From Neorhizobium alkalisoli (GTDB lineage Bacteria; Pseudomonadota; Alphaproteobacteria; Rhizobiales; Rhizobiaceae), in assembly GCF_002968635.1 (NCBI RefSeq), contig NZ_PVBN01000002.1, positions 124,001 through 188,000 of the forward strand: a stretch of 64,000 nt of DNA. The letters run 5' to 3'. This document shows, one piece after another, positions 27,064-36,473 of this stretch. Position 1 is the stretch's first letter. The number at the start of each line of letters is the position of its first letter. Made by a program: the position numbers and the translations under genes. The notes below the pieces were generated by a model, which did no database searches, had not been told where the DNA came from, and saw nothing but the letters and a program-made list of their open reading frames with translations.

Positions 27064-27281
27064 GCGCCTCCCTTCGGAGCTTGCGCGTCGTTGAGGCCGC
27101 GCCAGGGCTTCGGATCGACGGGCGTGCGATGGGTGTAGGCGCCGATGGGGTTTTGATAGCGGACGGGCCTGATACCCGTGACGGAATCAGGATGGTCCGT
27201 GGAGGCGACGACCTCCGGAAGGGAGGCGGCGCATCCGCTGACGAGCAGCGGCAGTGCGACCACCAGAAACAGGTGCTTCAT
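27060..27281 (-). CDS. Small lipoprotein of copper operon
   Basis: A 73-residue lipoprotein: signal MKHLFLVVALPLLVSG, lipobox VSGC with Cys17, and a short mature part (PVRYQNPIGAYTHRTPVDPKPW). I do not recognise a named domain. It is translationally coupled to the TolC-family gene by a 4-bp overlap, so it probably works at the envelope with that channel. Similar tiny lipoproteins stand before TolC genes in other rhizobial copper clusters, as I recall. Confidence 0.78.
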   Translation of the reverse strand: MKHLFLVVALPLLVSGCAASLPEVVASTDHPDSVTGIRPVRYQNPIGAYTHRTPVDPKPWRGLNDAQAPKGGA

Positions 27282-27369
27282 AATGAAATTCCGAGAATGA
27301 ACGCATGATCGTGCTATCGGCCGACGAGGCTCGCAGCACGGCTATGCCCGCAGGAGCGGGTGTCCGTTC

Positions 27370-27777
27370 TCAGATGTTGGGCGGTCGATGAAGGCTCGGC
27401 GGCTGGCCGTGGGGATCCGTGTCGTCGTTGAACTCGCGAATGGATGAATGCGTGAGGACTTCGGGCGCGTCATAGCCGGATGGGAGAGCCATGCTGAAGC
27501 AAAAATCCTGGCAGCAATCCTTTTTCGCGAGCTTCCCGACCGCATCCTTGCCTGACTGATGATGGGAGGCATCCGACTCATCCGGCATCGCGTCGTGGGC
27601 ATGCGAACCGTGATCGTGATGATCCGCCTCGACCGCAACGACCGCCAGGTCGCCGTAGGCGCTTCCATGCATCGCCGCATTCGCATTGGGCAGCGTATAG
27701 CCGACCAGCGACACGACGATCGCCAGACGGAAGACAACCATGATCCTGCTCAACAGGTCGCGAAACACTATGCCCAT
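27370..27777 (-). CDS. Exported His/Cys-containing copper-operon leader-gene protein
   Basis: A 135-residue protein with an N-terminal hydrophobic signal (FRLAIVVSLVGYTLPNANA), a His/Asp-rich stretch (EADHHDHGSHAHDAMPDESD) and a Cys cluster KKDCCQDFCFSM. It is the first gene after the CueR-type promoter. The layout recalls small metal-binding regulators or chaperones placed first in copper operons (CopL- or DUF2946-like), but I cannot assign a family. Start 27777 follows TTGGAGT; an internal ATG at 27741 would still retain the signal. Metal binding in the periplasm is inferred from composition. Confidence 0.7.
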   Translation of the reverse strand: MGIVFRDLLSRIMVVFRLAIVVSLVGYTLPNANAAMHGSAYGDLAVVAVEADHHDHGSHAHDAMPDESDASHHQSGKDAVGKLAKKDCCQDFCFSMALPSGYDAPEVLTHSSIREFNDDTDPHGQPPSLHRPPNI

Positions 27778-27875
27778 ACTCCAAGGACCGAGATCGATCC
27801 TGTCGCCGTTGAATCGCCGATTCGTGCGGCGGAATTACGATAAACGTGCCTGCGTGCAGCAGGCGCGTTCAGACC

Positions 27876-27906
27876 CTCCTAGAGGTTCCCCCAGTGGGAA
27901 GGTCAA
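27876..27906 (-). promoter_or_regulatory. CueR/MerR-type copper-responsive promoter
   Basis: On the minus strand a -35 TTGACC (27906-27901) and a -10-like TAGGAG (27881-27876) are separated by exactly 19 bp, the over-long spacing typical of MerR-family promoters. The spacer holds the dyad CCTTCC-CACTGGG-GGAACC, close to the E. coli CueR site at copA. It drives the six-gene operon starting at 27777. No cueR gene is present in the window. Confidence 0.85.
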
Positions 27907-28119
27907 GCACTATATTTTCAGCGCGAATTTCGGGATCGAGTCGCGCGACCGCAAAGACCATCCGATGGAACATTCCTGTTCGTCGTTCTGTTGTCACAGC
28001 GAAGGATCGGCAGGATACAGGTGGGCAACAGGCTCCGAACATCGTCCGGCCATCGATCCTCCTCCTCGAAACGAGAGCGTCTCAGAGGAACGAACGCAAC
28101 CGATTCAATGGAGACAGAA

Positions 28120-28539
28120 ATGAACAGCATCAGAAATCTGGCGATCCTTGCCGCCGCAATCGCCATGCCCGCCTTCGCCACGAATGCCGGAGCCGCCGAC
28201 ATGGCCTTTCCGGACAAATGCAAATCCGAGATGTCGTCGGGCGGTGACATGTCGATGCAGAGCAACCAGATGTCGGGCATGGCCGAATACCAGATGGAGA
28301 CCATGGACGGCATGAAGGCCATGAACATGAACATGATGCAGGGGATGATGAAGAAGGACCCTGATTTGTCCTTCGTCTGCGGCATGATCGCTCACCACAT
28401 GGGGGCCATCAGCATGGCCGAGGTCGAACTGAAGCACGGCGACAATGCGGAGGCCAAGGCGAAAGCCCAGAAGATCATCGAGGATCAGGGCAAGGAGATC
28501 AAAGAGCTGACAGCCTGGGTCGACAAGGAAGTGAAGTGA
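28120..28539 (+). CDS. DUF305 Met-rich periplasmic copper protein
   Basis: A 139-residue exported protein. The signal peptide ends near TNAGA-A (about residue 23). The mature part is a DUF305/CopM-like helical bundle very rich in Met (MDGMKAMNMNMMQGMMKKD) with the conserved MIAHHMGAISMAEVEL. These features fit copper or silver binding. ATG 28120 is chosen for the GGAG six bases upstream; ATG 28108 is possible. It is divergent from the copper operon and shares its upstream region, so common control by copper is likely. Confidence 0.85.
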   Translation: MNSIRNLAILAAAIAMPAFATNAGAADMAFPDKCKSEMSSGGDMSMQSNQMSGMAEYQMETMDGMKAMNMNMMQGMMKKDPDLSFVCGMIAHHMGAISMAEVELKHGDNAEAKAKAQKIIEDQGKEIKELTAWVDKEVK

Positions 28540-28750
28540 GGAGGCCATCCTCCCTCCATGTCCTCTCCTTGCCCGATGATGGAACCGGCTTTGGATGGGC
28601 AAGCGCTCAAAGCAGATTTCATGCCTTCGGCTTTTTCTCCTCCATGTCTGGCCACACGTTCGGTTCGGAGATAGTTAAGGTGAGGCGTTAGCGAGGGGCG
28701 CAGGCGCTGCCGGCGGGCTCTGCAGCGATAACCTTTGAGGAGGCGGTGTG

Positions 28751-29644
28751 ATGGGGAAGCGGATCGTATTCACCGGGGGCAGCGGCAAGGCCGGGCGGCA
28801 TGTGGTGCCTTACCTTCTCGGCGAGGGCCACGAGGTATTCAACCTGGATCTCGTGCCGCTCGATTGTCCTGGCGTCAACACGCTTGTCACAGATCTTACG
28901 GACAGCGGCGAGACCTTCAACGCGCTTTCCATGCATTTCGGCTTCGAGGGGCTTCAGACCGGGAAGGGGCCGGCGCCGGTTGATGCGGTGGTGCACTTCG
29001 CTGCCGTACCCCGGATCCTGATCAGGCCGGACAACGCGACGTTTGCCGCCAATACGATATCGACCTACAACGTCATCGAAGCGGCAATGAAGCTCGGTAT
29101 CCGCAAGGTGATCATCGCCTCCAGCGAGACGACCTATGGCGTCTGCTTTGCCGAGGGAGACAAGGACTACCACTCGTTTCCGCTGACCGAGGACTATGAC
29201 GTCGACCCGATGGACAGCTACGGGCTTTCCAAGGTGGTCAACGAGAAGACGGCACGCGCCTTTTCCATGCGTTACGGCGCGGATATCTATGCGCTGAGGA
29301 TCGGCAACGTGATCTCTCCGGAAGACTATGCCCGGTTCCCCGCCTTCCTTGCGGATCCGCCCTCGCGCAAGCGCAATGCATGGAGCTATATCGACGCCCG
29401 TGATCTCGGCCAGATCGTCCATCTCTGCGTGCAGAAGGACGGGCTGGGCTTCCAGGTCTTCAATGCCGTCAACGACACGATCACCGCCTGGGAGCCGACG
29501 AGGCCATTTCTCGATCGATGGGCGGCCAATACGCCGATCACGCGGGAACTGGACGAGTTCGAGGCTCCGATCAGCAACCGCAAGATCCGTGAGGTTCTGA
29601 ATTTCTCCGAGAAACACGACTGGCGAAATTACGTCTCCAGGTAG
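28751..29644 (+). CDS. NAD-dependent epimerase/dehydratase family protein
   Basis: A 297-residue extended short-chain dehydrogenase. The nucleotide-binding glycine motif is FTGGSGKAGRHVVPYL near the N-terminus, and the catalytic set is S(SETTYG), Y(DSYGLSK) and K. The middle region (NTISTYNVIEAAMKLGIRKV) is typical of nucleotide-sugar or uronate-type epimerases and dehydrogenases. ATG 28751 follows GAGGAGG. It lies alone between the DUF305 gene and thyA. A uronate dehydrogenase-like or sugar epimerase role is possible but not determined. Confidence 0.82.
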   Translation: MGKRIVFTGGSGKAGRHVVPYLLGEGHEVFNLDLVPLDCPGVNTLVTDLTDSGETFNALSMHFGFEGLQTGKGPAPVDAVVHFAAVPRILIRPDNATFAANTISTYNVIEAAMKLGIRKVIIASSETTYGVCFAEGDKDYHSFPLTEDYDVDPMDSYGLSKVVNEKTARAFSMRYGADIYALRIGNVISPEDYARFPAFLADPPSRKRNAWSYIDARDLGQIVHLCVQKDGLGFQVFNAVNDTITAWEPTRPFLDRWAANTPITRELDEFEAPISNRKIREVLNFSEKHDWRNYVSR

Positions 29645-29802
29645 GTCATATGCTCCCGCCGAATACCGGGGAAAGCATCCTGACGAGATTGGCCCGGCCT
29701 TGGCGTGCTAGTATGTAAATCTCTGGCTAAAGAATCGGCGGTTCTCACCGGCCCTCGCGCGAATGAACGCAAGGCGGTGGATCATCGCGAAAGGACATCG
29801 CC

Positions 29803-30720
29803 TTGACGTTGAGACACCCGGAATACCAATATCTCGATGTATTGACCCATCTTCTGGAGAAGGGGGACAAGCGGATCGACCGTACGGGAGTAGGCACGCT
29901 CTCGATGTTCGGCGCGATGATGCGTTTCGACCTCTCGGACGGAACGTTTCCCGTCTATTCGACGAAAAAGGTGTTCTGGAAAACCGCGGTGAAGGAGATG
30001 CTGTGGTTTCTGACCGGGCAGACCAATATCCAGTCGCTTCTGAAGGAAAACGTGCGCATCTGGACGGACTGGCCGCTCGCCGCCTATCGCAAGGCGACCG
30101 GCTCCGACATTTCCCAAAAGGATTTCGAGGACAGAATTCTGGCCGATGATGCTTTTGCCGAAGAATGGGGTGATCTCGGCCCGGTCTACGGAAAACAGTG
30201 GCGTCGCTGGAAGGGCGCCGACGGCAAGGAATACGACCAGATCGCCGAGGTTATCGGGACACTGCGAAAGAATCCTTCAAGCCGCCGAATGCTGTTTCAT
30301 GCCTGGAATGTCCCCGAGCTGAACGAGATGGCACTGCCACCGTGCCATATGACCTATCAGTTCTACGTCTCCAACATCGGCGACGGGGAGCGGCAGAAGG
30401 TCTCGCTTCTCGTTCTGCAGCGGTCGAGCGACATGGGACTTGGAAACCCGTTCAACGTCTGCCAGCAGGCGGCCCTGCTCGCAATGGTCGCGCAGCAGGC
30501 GGACATGGTACCCGGCGAGCTGGTCTGGGTCGGCGGCGACGTCCACCTCTATCTCGATCACATCGACCTTGCGAACACACTGCTTGAGCGGGAGCCGAGA
30601 CCGTTTCCGAAGCTGCGCCTCCTGAGGCGTCCGGACAGCATCGACGGTTACCGGATCGAGGACTTCGAGGTAACCGGCTACGATCCTCATCCGGCCGTCG
30701 AGGCGCCGGTCGCGGTCTGA
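29803..30720 (+). CDS. thyA: Thymidylate synthase
   Basis: Methylates dUMP to dTMP using methylene-tetrahydrofolate. The 305-residue protein carries the catalytic Cys181 in MALPPCHMTYQF, the folate-binding RTGVGTLSMFG and the dUMP-binding RSSDMGLGNPFNV. An extra segment (about residues 88-125) relative to E. coli ThyA is seen in the small domain, as in many alphaproteobacteria. The start is TTG 29803 behind AAAGGACATC. In relatives thyA is close to folA, which recycles the dihydrofolate it makes; here an 8-kb block separates them. Confidence 0.95.
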   Translation: MTLRHPEYQYLDVLTHLLEKGDKRIDRTGVGTLSMFGAMMRFDLSDGTFPVYSTKKVFWKTAVKEMLWFLTGQTNIQSLLKENVRIWTDWPLAAYRKATGSDISQKDFEDRILADDAFAEEWGDLGPVYGKQWRRWKGADGKEYDQIAEVIGTLRKNPSSRRMLFHAWNVPELNEMALPPCHMTYQFYVSNIGDGERQKVSLLVLQRSSDMGLGNPFNVCQQAALLAMVAQQADMVPGELVWVGGDVHLYLDHIDLANTLLEREPRPFPKLRLLRRPDSIDGYRIEDFEVTGYDPHPAVEAPVAV

Positions 30721-30728
30721 GATGCCGT

Positions 30729-30748
30729 GGCGGGGTCCCAGCCCCGCT
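30729..30748. terminator. Hairpin between convergent thyA and Nudix gene
   Basis: GCGGGG (30730-30735) pairs with CCCCGC (30742-30747) over a six-base loop, nine bases after the thyA stop. There is no strong U-tract on the plus side. Confidence 0.45.
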
Positions 30749-30770
30749 ATCCGTGGGACATAGATGCGGA

Positions 30771-31250
30771 TCAATGTTGCGGAGCGGCTCCGACCCAAGC
30801 CGTGAAATCGTCGAGGATCGGCTCCTGTCCTTTCAGAATTTTCTGCCTTGCTTCGGCAATGGCGAACCAGCCGGCCCGGTCCACTTCCGGGAACTGTTTC
30901 GATAAGCCTGAACGTGGCGGCCATTCCAGAGAAAACAGGTTGCTGACCAGATGACCTTCATCGATCGGCGGATCGGCTTCGACCGCCCAGGCCAGAACCC
31001 TTTTGCCGCCGGGTTGCTTGTATTCCCCCAACCAGTCGAATGAGCCTTCGATGGTGGCTCCGATTTCCTCCGCAACCTCCCGGATGGCGGCGGCAAGTTC
31101 GTTCTCGCCTTCTTCCACCAGTCCCTTGGGAATGGACCATGCGCCGTCGTCCCGGTGGATCCAGAACGGCCCGCCCGGATGTACCAGGAGAACCTGCAGA
31201 TCCTCATCCTGACGGCGAAATATCAGGAGGCCTGCGCTGCGCTTCGGCAT
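30771..31250 (-). CDS. Nudix hydrolase
   Basis: A 159-residue pyrophosphohydrolase with a complete Nudix box, G-x5-E-x7-REVAEEIG (KGLVEEGENELAAAIREVAEEIGA), which binds the catalytic Mg. MPKRSAGLLIFRR and the WSIPKG before the box match the small Nudix group often described as DNA mismatch/NTP-type hydrolases; the substrate is not predictable. It begins 28 bp after the P-type ATPase stop and may be read through from that gene. Confidence 0.88.
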   Translation of the reverse strand: MPKRSAGLLIFRRQDEDLQVLLVHPGGPFWIHRDDGAWSIPKGLVEEGENELAAAIREVAEEIGATIEGSFDWLGEYKQPGGKRVLAWAVEADPPIDEGHLVSNLFSLEWPPRSGLSKQFPEVDRAGWFAIAEARQKILKGQEPILDDFTAWVGAAPQH

Positions 31251-31278
31251 GGGTCTGGCTCCCGAAAGATCACGATTC

Positions 31279-33945
31279 TCACGTTGCCTTCCGGCAACGC
31301 CACTTGTCCAGTTCGCTCACCAGCAGGATTGACGATGCGGCAAGCAGCATCAATGCCCATTCGGCAAGCGAGATCGGGGCGAGGTCGAGCGTATCCCGAA
31401 ACCAGGGGATGTACATTGCCGAAATATGCAGGGCCTGTGCCGCGACAACGGTGAAGATCAGCAGCGGATTGCCGAAAAAGTTGAGCGAAAAAATAGAACG
31501 CCGTTCCGACCGGCTGGTGAAGGTCTGGACATTCTCGAACATGACGAAAAGCAGAAGCAGCATGTTCCGCGCTGCTGACACTTCGTATCCCTGTTCGAGA
31601 AGCCAATAGAAGGCGGCAAAACCACCGCCGCCGATCACAAGGGTCGACAGGAGGATGCGGCGGATCATCAGCCGGTCGAAGATCGGCTCCTTCGGGCGTC
31701 GCGGCGGCCGTGCCAGCTCGTCTCCCTCCGGCTTTTCGCCGGCAAGCGCGACGTCCTGGATGCCGTTGGTGACGAGATTGAGCCAGAGGAGCTGCACCGG
31801 CAGCAGCGGCATCGGCAGGCCGAGGGGGATCGCCAGCAGGAAGAGCAGTATCTCCGCCGCGCCCGTGGCGACCAGCATCAGGATGACCTTGCGGATGTTC
31901 GAATAGGCGGTGCGGCCCTCGCGGATCCCGCTGACGATGGAGGCGAAGTTGTCGTCCGTGACGACGATGTCGGCGCTCTCCTTGGCGACCTCCGTGCCCT
32001 TGCGGCCCATCGCCACGCCGACATGCGCATGCTTCAGCGCAGGCGCATCGTTGACGCCGTCGCCGGTGACGGCGACGAAGTGGCCATTGCGGGCAAGCGA
32101 GAGGACAATCGACAGCTTCTGGGCGGGAGCGACGCGGGCGTAGATCCGGGCGCGGCGGGTCAGATCGTCAAGTTCGTCCTGGCCCGCTGCTTCGGCCCTG
32201 GCCACGTCTTCGCCGGTCGTCACCTGATCCGGTTGGAACGACAAGCCGGCTTCGGCTGCAATCGCTGCCGCAGTCTTCGGATCGTCGCCTGTCACCATGG
32301 CGACCTGGACCCCGGCCGCGTGGCAGTCCGAGATCGCCTGCGGGACTTCCGGCCGGATCGGGTCCTGCATGCCGGCGAGCCCGAGGAAAACCAGATCGAC
32401 GAGGTGATGGTATCCGAAAGCCTCGTCCGCGCCGCTTCGGATTTCCCCTTCCGCAAAGGCGAGTACGCGCAGGCCGCGCTCCGCCATTTCCTCCTTCTGC
32501 CGGAGAAGCGTTGCGCGATCGATCGGTACCGCGCTTTCGCCCGCGTCCATCCGGTCGGCCATGTCGATCAGGACTTCCGCCGAGCCCTTGACGAAGATGC
32601 GGACGCGTTCGCCGCTGCGATGGAAGGACGCCGCATATTTGAGGTCCGGCTCGTAAGGGATGCGGCCGATGACCGGATAGGTTTCCGTCATCGCGTCCGG
32701 TGTCAGGCCGCCTTTGCGAGCGGCCGCCAGCAGCGCCACATCGACCGTATCGCCGACACCTTTCCAGCCGTCGCCCTCGCGCGTGAGGGAGCCTTCGTTC
32801 GCAAGCATGGCCGCCTTCAGCAATCTGGCGGCCCGGTTGCGGGCTTCGGAGGGGCTCATATTCGAACCGCGGATATCGCAAGCATCCAGATCCTGCCCGG
32901 CGTCGAGCAGGAGGTCGGTGCCGTCGGGAAGGCGGATATCCGTCACCGTCAGTTCGTTCAGGGTCAATGTGCCGGTCTTGTCGGTCGCGATCATCGTGCA
33001 GGAGCCGAGCGACTCCACCGCCGGCATGCGCCGGACGATGACGTTTCGCTTCGCCATGCGCCGCATGCCGATCGCGAGTGCGATCGATATGGCGATCGGC
33101 AAACCCTCGGGAATGGCGCTGACGGCGAGGCCGACGGACATCAGGAACAGGTCGTTCCAGGCCATGCCGCGCAACAGGCCGACGGCGATGAGAACGATCG
33201 AGGCAATCCCGACCGTCCACGCGATGACATTCGAAAAACGGGCGAGCCGGATCATCAGCGGCGGCTTGGAGATGGATGCCTTGCCGATCTCGGAGGCGAT
33301 CCGGCCGATCTCGGTGGAAAGTCCCGTCGCGGTGACAATGCCCTTGCCCCGACCGCGGGTAACCAGCGCTCCTGCGAATGCCATGGCCGCCTTCCGGTCC
33401 TCCGCAGACGTGCCCGGAAGGGGGATACTCTTGCGCACCGGCAGGGACTCGCCCGTCAGCAGCGACTCATCGCAGAGAAGATCGTTGGCCTCGATCAGCG
33501 ACAGATCGGCCGGGACCCTCCCGCCGGCGTCGAGCTGTACAAGATCGCCGTGGACGAGAAGACGCGCTTCGATTTCCTGCACCTGGCCGTCTCGAACGAC
33601 AACAGCATGCGGCTGTTCGAGCGCAGGAAGCGCCGCAGCGGCCTGGCCGGCGGAATATTCCTGGATGGTCCCGATCACGCCGTTCAGCAGGAGCACCGCG
33701 CCGATGAAGATGGCGTCTTCCGCTTCATTCGCCATCAGGGATACGGCGGCTGCCAGCAAGAGAATATAGATCAGCGGACTGCGGAACTGGCGCAGGAAGA
33801 CGACCCACAGGGAGGGCACTTGCGGAGCCGGCAAAAGGTTGGGGCCGTGCTCGGCGAGCCGTACTTCCGCCTCCTCGGCCGACAATCCCCAGAAGTCGGC
33901 GTCACTGGAAGGAGGATCACGGAATCGCAGAGACGAGACGGGCAT
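31279..33945 (-). CDS. Cation-transporting P-type ATPase (type II, Ca/Na-like)
   Basis: An 888-residue inner-membrane pump. The phosphorylated Asp is D322 in DKTGTLT. The actuator loop has the LLTGESLPV motif, TM4 has PEGLPIAIS, the nucleotide domain has KGSAEVL, and the hinge is GDGVNDAPALKHAHVGVAMG. TM6 reads WLNLVTNGIQDVAL, and a C-terminal cation-ATPase domain is present. The absence of N-terminal CxxC domains excludes the heavy-metal P1B class. The ion (Ca, Na or H) is uncertain. A perfect FixK/FNR box lies about 90 bp upstream, in the gap behind the phosphoketolase gene, so the gene probably has its own oxygen-controlled promoter. Similar ATPases occur in FixK/FnrN-controlled rhizobial clusters. 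Confidence 0.88.
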   Translation of the reverse strand: MPVSSLRFRDPPSSDADFWGLSAEEAEVRLAEHGPNLLPAPQVPSLWVVFLRQFRSPLIYILLLAAAVSLMANEAEDAIFIGAVLLLNGVIGTIQEYSAGQAAAALPALEQPHAVVVRDGQVQEIEARLLVHGDLVQLDAGGRVPADLSLIEANDLLCDESLLTGESLPVRKSIPLPGTSAEDRKAAMAFAGALVTRGRGKGIVTATGLSTEIGRIASEIGKASISKPPLMIRLARFSNVIAWTVGIASIVLIAVGLLRGMAWNDLFLMSVGLAVSAIPEGLPIAISIALAIGMRRMAKRNVIVRRMPAVESLGSCTMIATDKTGTLTLNELTVTDIRLPDGTDLLLDAGQDLDACDIRGSNMSPSEARNRAARLLKAAMLANEGSLTREGDGWKGVGDTVDVALLAAARKGGLTPDAMTETYPVIGRIPYEPDLKYAASFHRSGERVRIFVKGSAEVLIDMADRMDAGESAVPIDRATLLRQKEEMAERGLRVLAFAEGEIRSGADEAFGYHHLVDLVFLGLAGMQDPIRPEVPQAISDCHAAGVQVAMVTGDDPKTAAAIAAEAGLSFQPDQVTTGEDVARAEAAGQDELDDLTRRARIYARVAPAQKLSIVLSLARNGHFVAVTGDGVNDAPALKHAHVGVAMGRKGTEVAKESADIVVTDDNFASIVSGIREGRTAYSNIRKVILMLVATGAAEILLFLLAIPLGLPMPLLPVQLLWLNLVTNGIQDVALAGEKPEGDELARPPRRPKEPIFDRLMIRRILLSTLVIGGGGFAAFYWLLEQGYEVSAARNMLLLLFVMFENVQTFTSRSERRSIFSLNFFGNPLLIFTVVAAQALHISAMYIPWFRDTLDLAPISLAEWALMLLAASSILLVSELDKWRCRKAT

Positions 33946-34035
33946 GGGCGGGCTCCAGCGAAAGACCGCCCTTCAGCCTGTGTCGTGGTCGACGGTCTTT
34001 CCTGAAGACGATATCCCGACGAAAGTCCTCTGCCA

Positions 34036-34049
34036 TTGACATCCATCAA
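34036..34049 (-). promoter_or_regulatory. FixK/FNR anaerobox upstream of P-type ATPase gene
   Basis: TTGAC-ATCC-ATCAA matches the consensus TTGAY-N4-RTCAA at every fixed position. It sits in the 120-bp gap between the phosphoketolase stop and the ATPase start, about 90 bp before the latter. Expected regulators are FnrN or FixK proteins; none is encoded in the window. Confidence 0.75.
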
Positions 34050-34065
34050 TTCGGGCGCACGCCGC

Positions 34066-36450
34066 CTAACGTTTCCATCTCCAGTTCTGGATCTCCGGCA
34101 GGTCTTCGCCGTTTTCCCTGACATAGTGATGGTGATCCCGAAGTTTTGCCTGCAGGTCGTCCACGACGCGGCCTGCTTTCGCCTTGAGGCCGGGGACCCG
34201 TTCGATCGCCTCGATGGCCAGGTGATACCGGTCGAGTTCGTTCAGCACGGCCATGTCGAAGGGCGTGGTCGTGGCACCTTCCTCCACGAAGCCGCGGACG
34301 TGGATATTGCCGTGGTTGGTACGCTTATAGGTCATCCGGTGGATGAGATAGGGATAACCGTGATAGGCGAAGATCACCGGCCGGTCCGTGGTGAACAGGC
34401 GGTCGAACTCTTCGTCGGCTAGCCCGTGCGGATGATGTTCCTTCGATTGCAGCGCCATCAGGTCGACGACGTTGACCACGCGGATCTTCAGGTCCGGTAT
34501 TGCTTCCCGTAAAAGGACGACGGCCGCGAGCGTCTCCATCGTCGGAACGTCGCCGGCGCATGCCATGACGACGTCGGGTGTATCTTCAGCATTGCCCGCC
34601 CAATCCCAGATGCCGATCCCGGCCTCGCAATGGGCGACGGCCTCGTCCATCGTCAGCCATTGCGGTTCCGGCTGCTTGCCGGCGACGATCACGTTGATGC
34701 GGTCCCAGGTCTTGAGGCAATGATCGCCGACCCACAGCAGGGTGTTGGCGTCCGGCGGCAGATAGATGCGCACGATATCGGCCTTCTTGTTGGCGACGAG
34801 ATCGACGAACCCGGGGTCCTGATGGGAAAAGCCGTTATGGTCCTGGCGCCAGACATGCGAGGTGAGCAGGTAATTGAGCGACGAGACGGGTTTGCGCCAT
34901 GCGAGCTCCCGCGACACCTTCAGCCATTTTGCGTGCTGGTTGAACATCGAATCGACGATGTGGATGAAGGCCTCGTAGCAGGAAAAGAAGCCGTGCCGGC
35001 CGGTGAGCAGGTAACCTTCCAGCCAGCCCTGGCAAAGATGTTCGGAGAGCACCTCCATCACCCGGCCGTCGCGCCCAAGGTGCACGTCATAAGGCTCGAT
35101 CTTCTCCATCCAGACGCGATCGGTGACTTCGAAGACGGCGCCCAGCCGGTTGGACTCGGTTTCGTCGGGGCCGAAGATACGGAAGTTGGAGTGGGTATCG
35201 TTGAGCTTCAGGACGTCGCGCAGATATCTGCCGAGTACCTCCGTCGTCTGGACCATGAGCGCGCCGCGCTCGCTCACCGGCACCGCATAGTCGCGGATAT
35301 CGGGCGCGACGAGTTCCTTGCGCAGGAGACCGCCATTGGCGTGCGGGTTGGCGCCCATCCGATGCAAGCCTTTCGGCGCCAGCGCCCGCAGCTCTTCTTT
35401 CAGCCGCCCGTCCGTTTCGAACAAATCGTCTGGATCATAGCTCCGCATCCAGTCTTCGAGGATCTTGCGGTGCCCGGCGTCCCCGCGGCAATTGGCGACC
35501 GGCACCTGATGGGCTCGCCAGAAATCTTCGACCTTCTTGCCGTCCACCTCCTTTGGTCCGGTCCAGCCCTTGGGACTGCGCAGCACGATCATCGGCCAGC
35601 GCGGGCATCGGTCGCCGGCATTGCCGTGGCGGGCGTCCCTCTGGATCGTCCTGATACGGTCGAATGCCTGATCGAGTACGGCCGCCATCTGCCGGTGCAT
35701 CTTTTCCGGCTCGTGTCCTTCGACGAAGAAGGGCTCGTAGCCATGGCCGCGGAAGAGATGGTCGAGGTTTTCGTCGCTCACCCGCGCGAGCACCGTCGGA
35801 TTGGCGATCTTGTAACCGTTGAGGTGCAGGATCGGCAGAACCGCTCCGTCGCGTGCCGGATTGATGAACTTGTTCGATTGCCAGCTTGCCGCAAGCGGTC
35901 CCGTCTCCGCTTCGCCGTCACCGACGACGCAGGCGACGACGAGATCGGGATTGTCGAATGCGGCGCCATAGGCATGCACCAGCGCGTAGCCGAGTTCGCC
36001 GCCCTCGTGGATGGAACCGGGGGTTTCCGGAGCCGCATGGCTTGGAATACCACCCGGAAACGAGAACTGCCTGAAGAGCTTCTTCATGCCCTCGGCGTCT
36101 TCACCGATATCCGGATGGATCTCGCTGTAGCTGCCTTCGAGATAGGTGCTGGCGACCATGCCCGGCCCGCCGTGTCCGGGTCCGCAGATATAGATCATGC
36201 TGATGTCGCGGTGACGGATGATGCGGTTGAGGTGGGTATAGATGAAGTTGAGCCCGGGCGTCGTGCCCCAGTGGCCGAGCAGGCGGGGCTTGATGTGTTC
36301 CGGCTTCAGCGGTTCGCGCAGAAGCGGGTTGTCGAGCAGGTAGATCTGCCCCACGGAGAGATAATTGGCGGCACGCCAATAGCGGTCCATCAGCGTCAGC
36401 TCTTGTGGGTCGATCTCGGACTGTGCGGGCGAGGGGACATTCGGCTGCAT
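34066..36450 (-). CDS. xfp: Phosphoketolase
   Basis: Thiamine-diphosphate enzyme that cleaves xylulose 5-phosphate (and often fructose 6-phosphate) with phosphate to acetyl-phosphate and a shorter sugar phosphate. It has 794 residues, the normal family length. Family marks are [18 protein letters not shown], the [12 protein letters not shown] block, the ThDP-binding [14 protein letters not shown], and C-terminal [20 protein letters not shown]. It follows ackA by 23 bp on the same strand, so acetyl-phosphate is passed directly to acetate kinase with ATP gain. The pair is typical of fermentative or low-oxygen carbon use. Confidence 0.95.
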   Translation of the reverse strand: MQPNVPSPAQSEIDPQELTLMDRYWRAANYLSVGQIYLLDNPLLREPLKPEHIKPRLLGHWGTTPGLNFIYTHLNRIIRHRDISMIYICGPGHGGPGMVASTYLEGSYSEIHPDIGEDAEGMKKLFRQFSFPGGIPSHAAPETPGSIHEGGELGYALVHAYGAAFDNPDLVVACVVGDGEAETGPLAASWQSNKFINPARDGAVLPILHLNGYKIANPTVLARVSDENLDHLFRGHGYEPFFVEGHEPEKMHRQMAAVLDQAFDRIRTIQRDARHGNAGDRCPRWPMIVLRSPKGWTGPKEVDGKKVEDFWRAHQVPVANCRGDAGHRKILEDWMRSYDPDDLFETDGRLKEELRALAPKGLHRMGANPHANGGLLRKELVAPDIRDYAVPVSERGALMVQTTEVLGRYLRDVLKLNDTHSNFRIFGPDETESNRLGAVFEVTDRVWMEKIEPYDVHLGRDGRVMEVLSEHLCQGWLEGYLLTGRHGFFSCYEAFIHIVDSMFNQHAKWLKVSRELAWRKPVSSLNYLLTSHVWRQDHNGFSHQDPGFVDLVANKKADIVRIYLPPDANTLLWVGDHCLKTWDRINVIVAGKQPEPQWLTMDEAVAHCEAGIGIWDWAGNAEDTPDVVMACAGDVPTMETLAAVVLLREAIPDLKIRVVNVVDLMALQSKEHHPHGLADEEFDRLFTTDRPVIFAYHGYPYLIHRMTYKRTNHGNIHVRGFVEEGATTTPFDMAVLNELDRYHLAIEAIERVPGLKAKAGRVVDDLQAKLRDHHHYVRENGEDLPEIQNWRWKR

Positions 36451-36473
36451 CGACTTCTCCTTGGGGTGAACCT

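Noticed and set aside
23409..28539. Insertion-sequence-borne copper island
   Set aside because: No transposase, target duplication or terminal repeats are seen at either edge, so recent transfer is not supported by this sequence alone.
32023..34005. 660-residue plus-strand frame opposite the P-type ATPase
   Set aside because: Antisense to a complete ATPase with all motifs; no ribosome-binding site and no recognisable domain.
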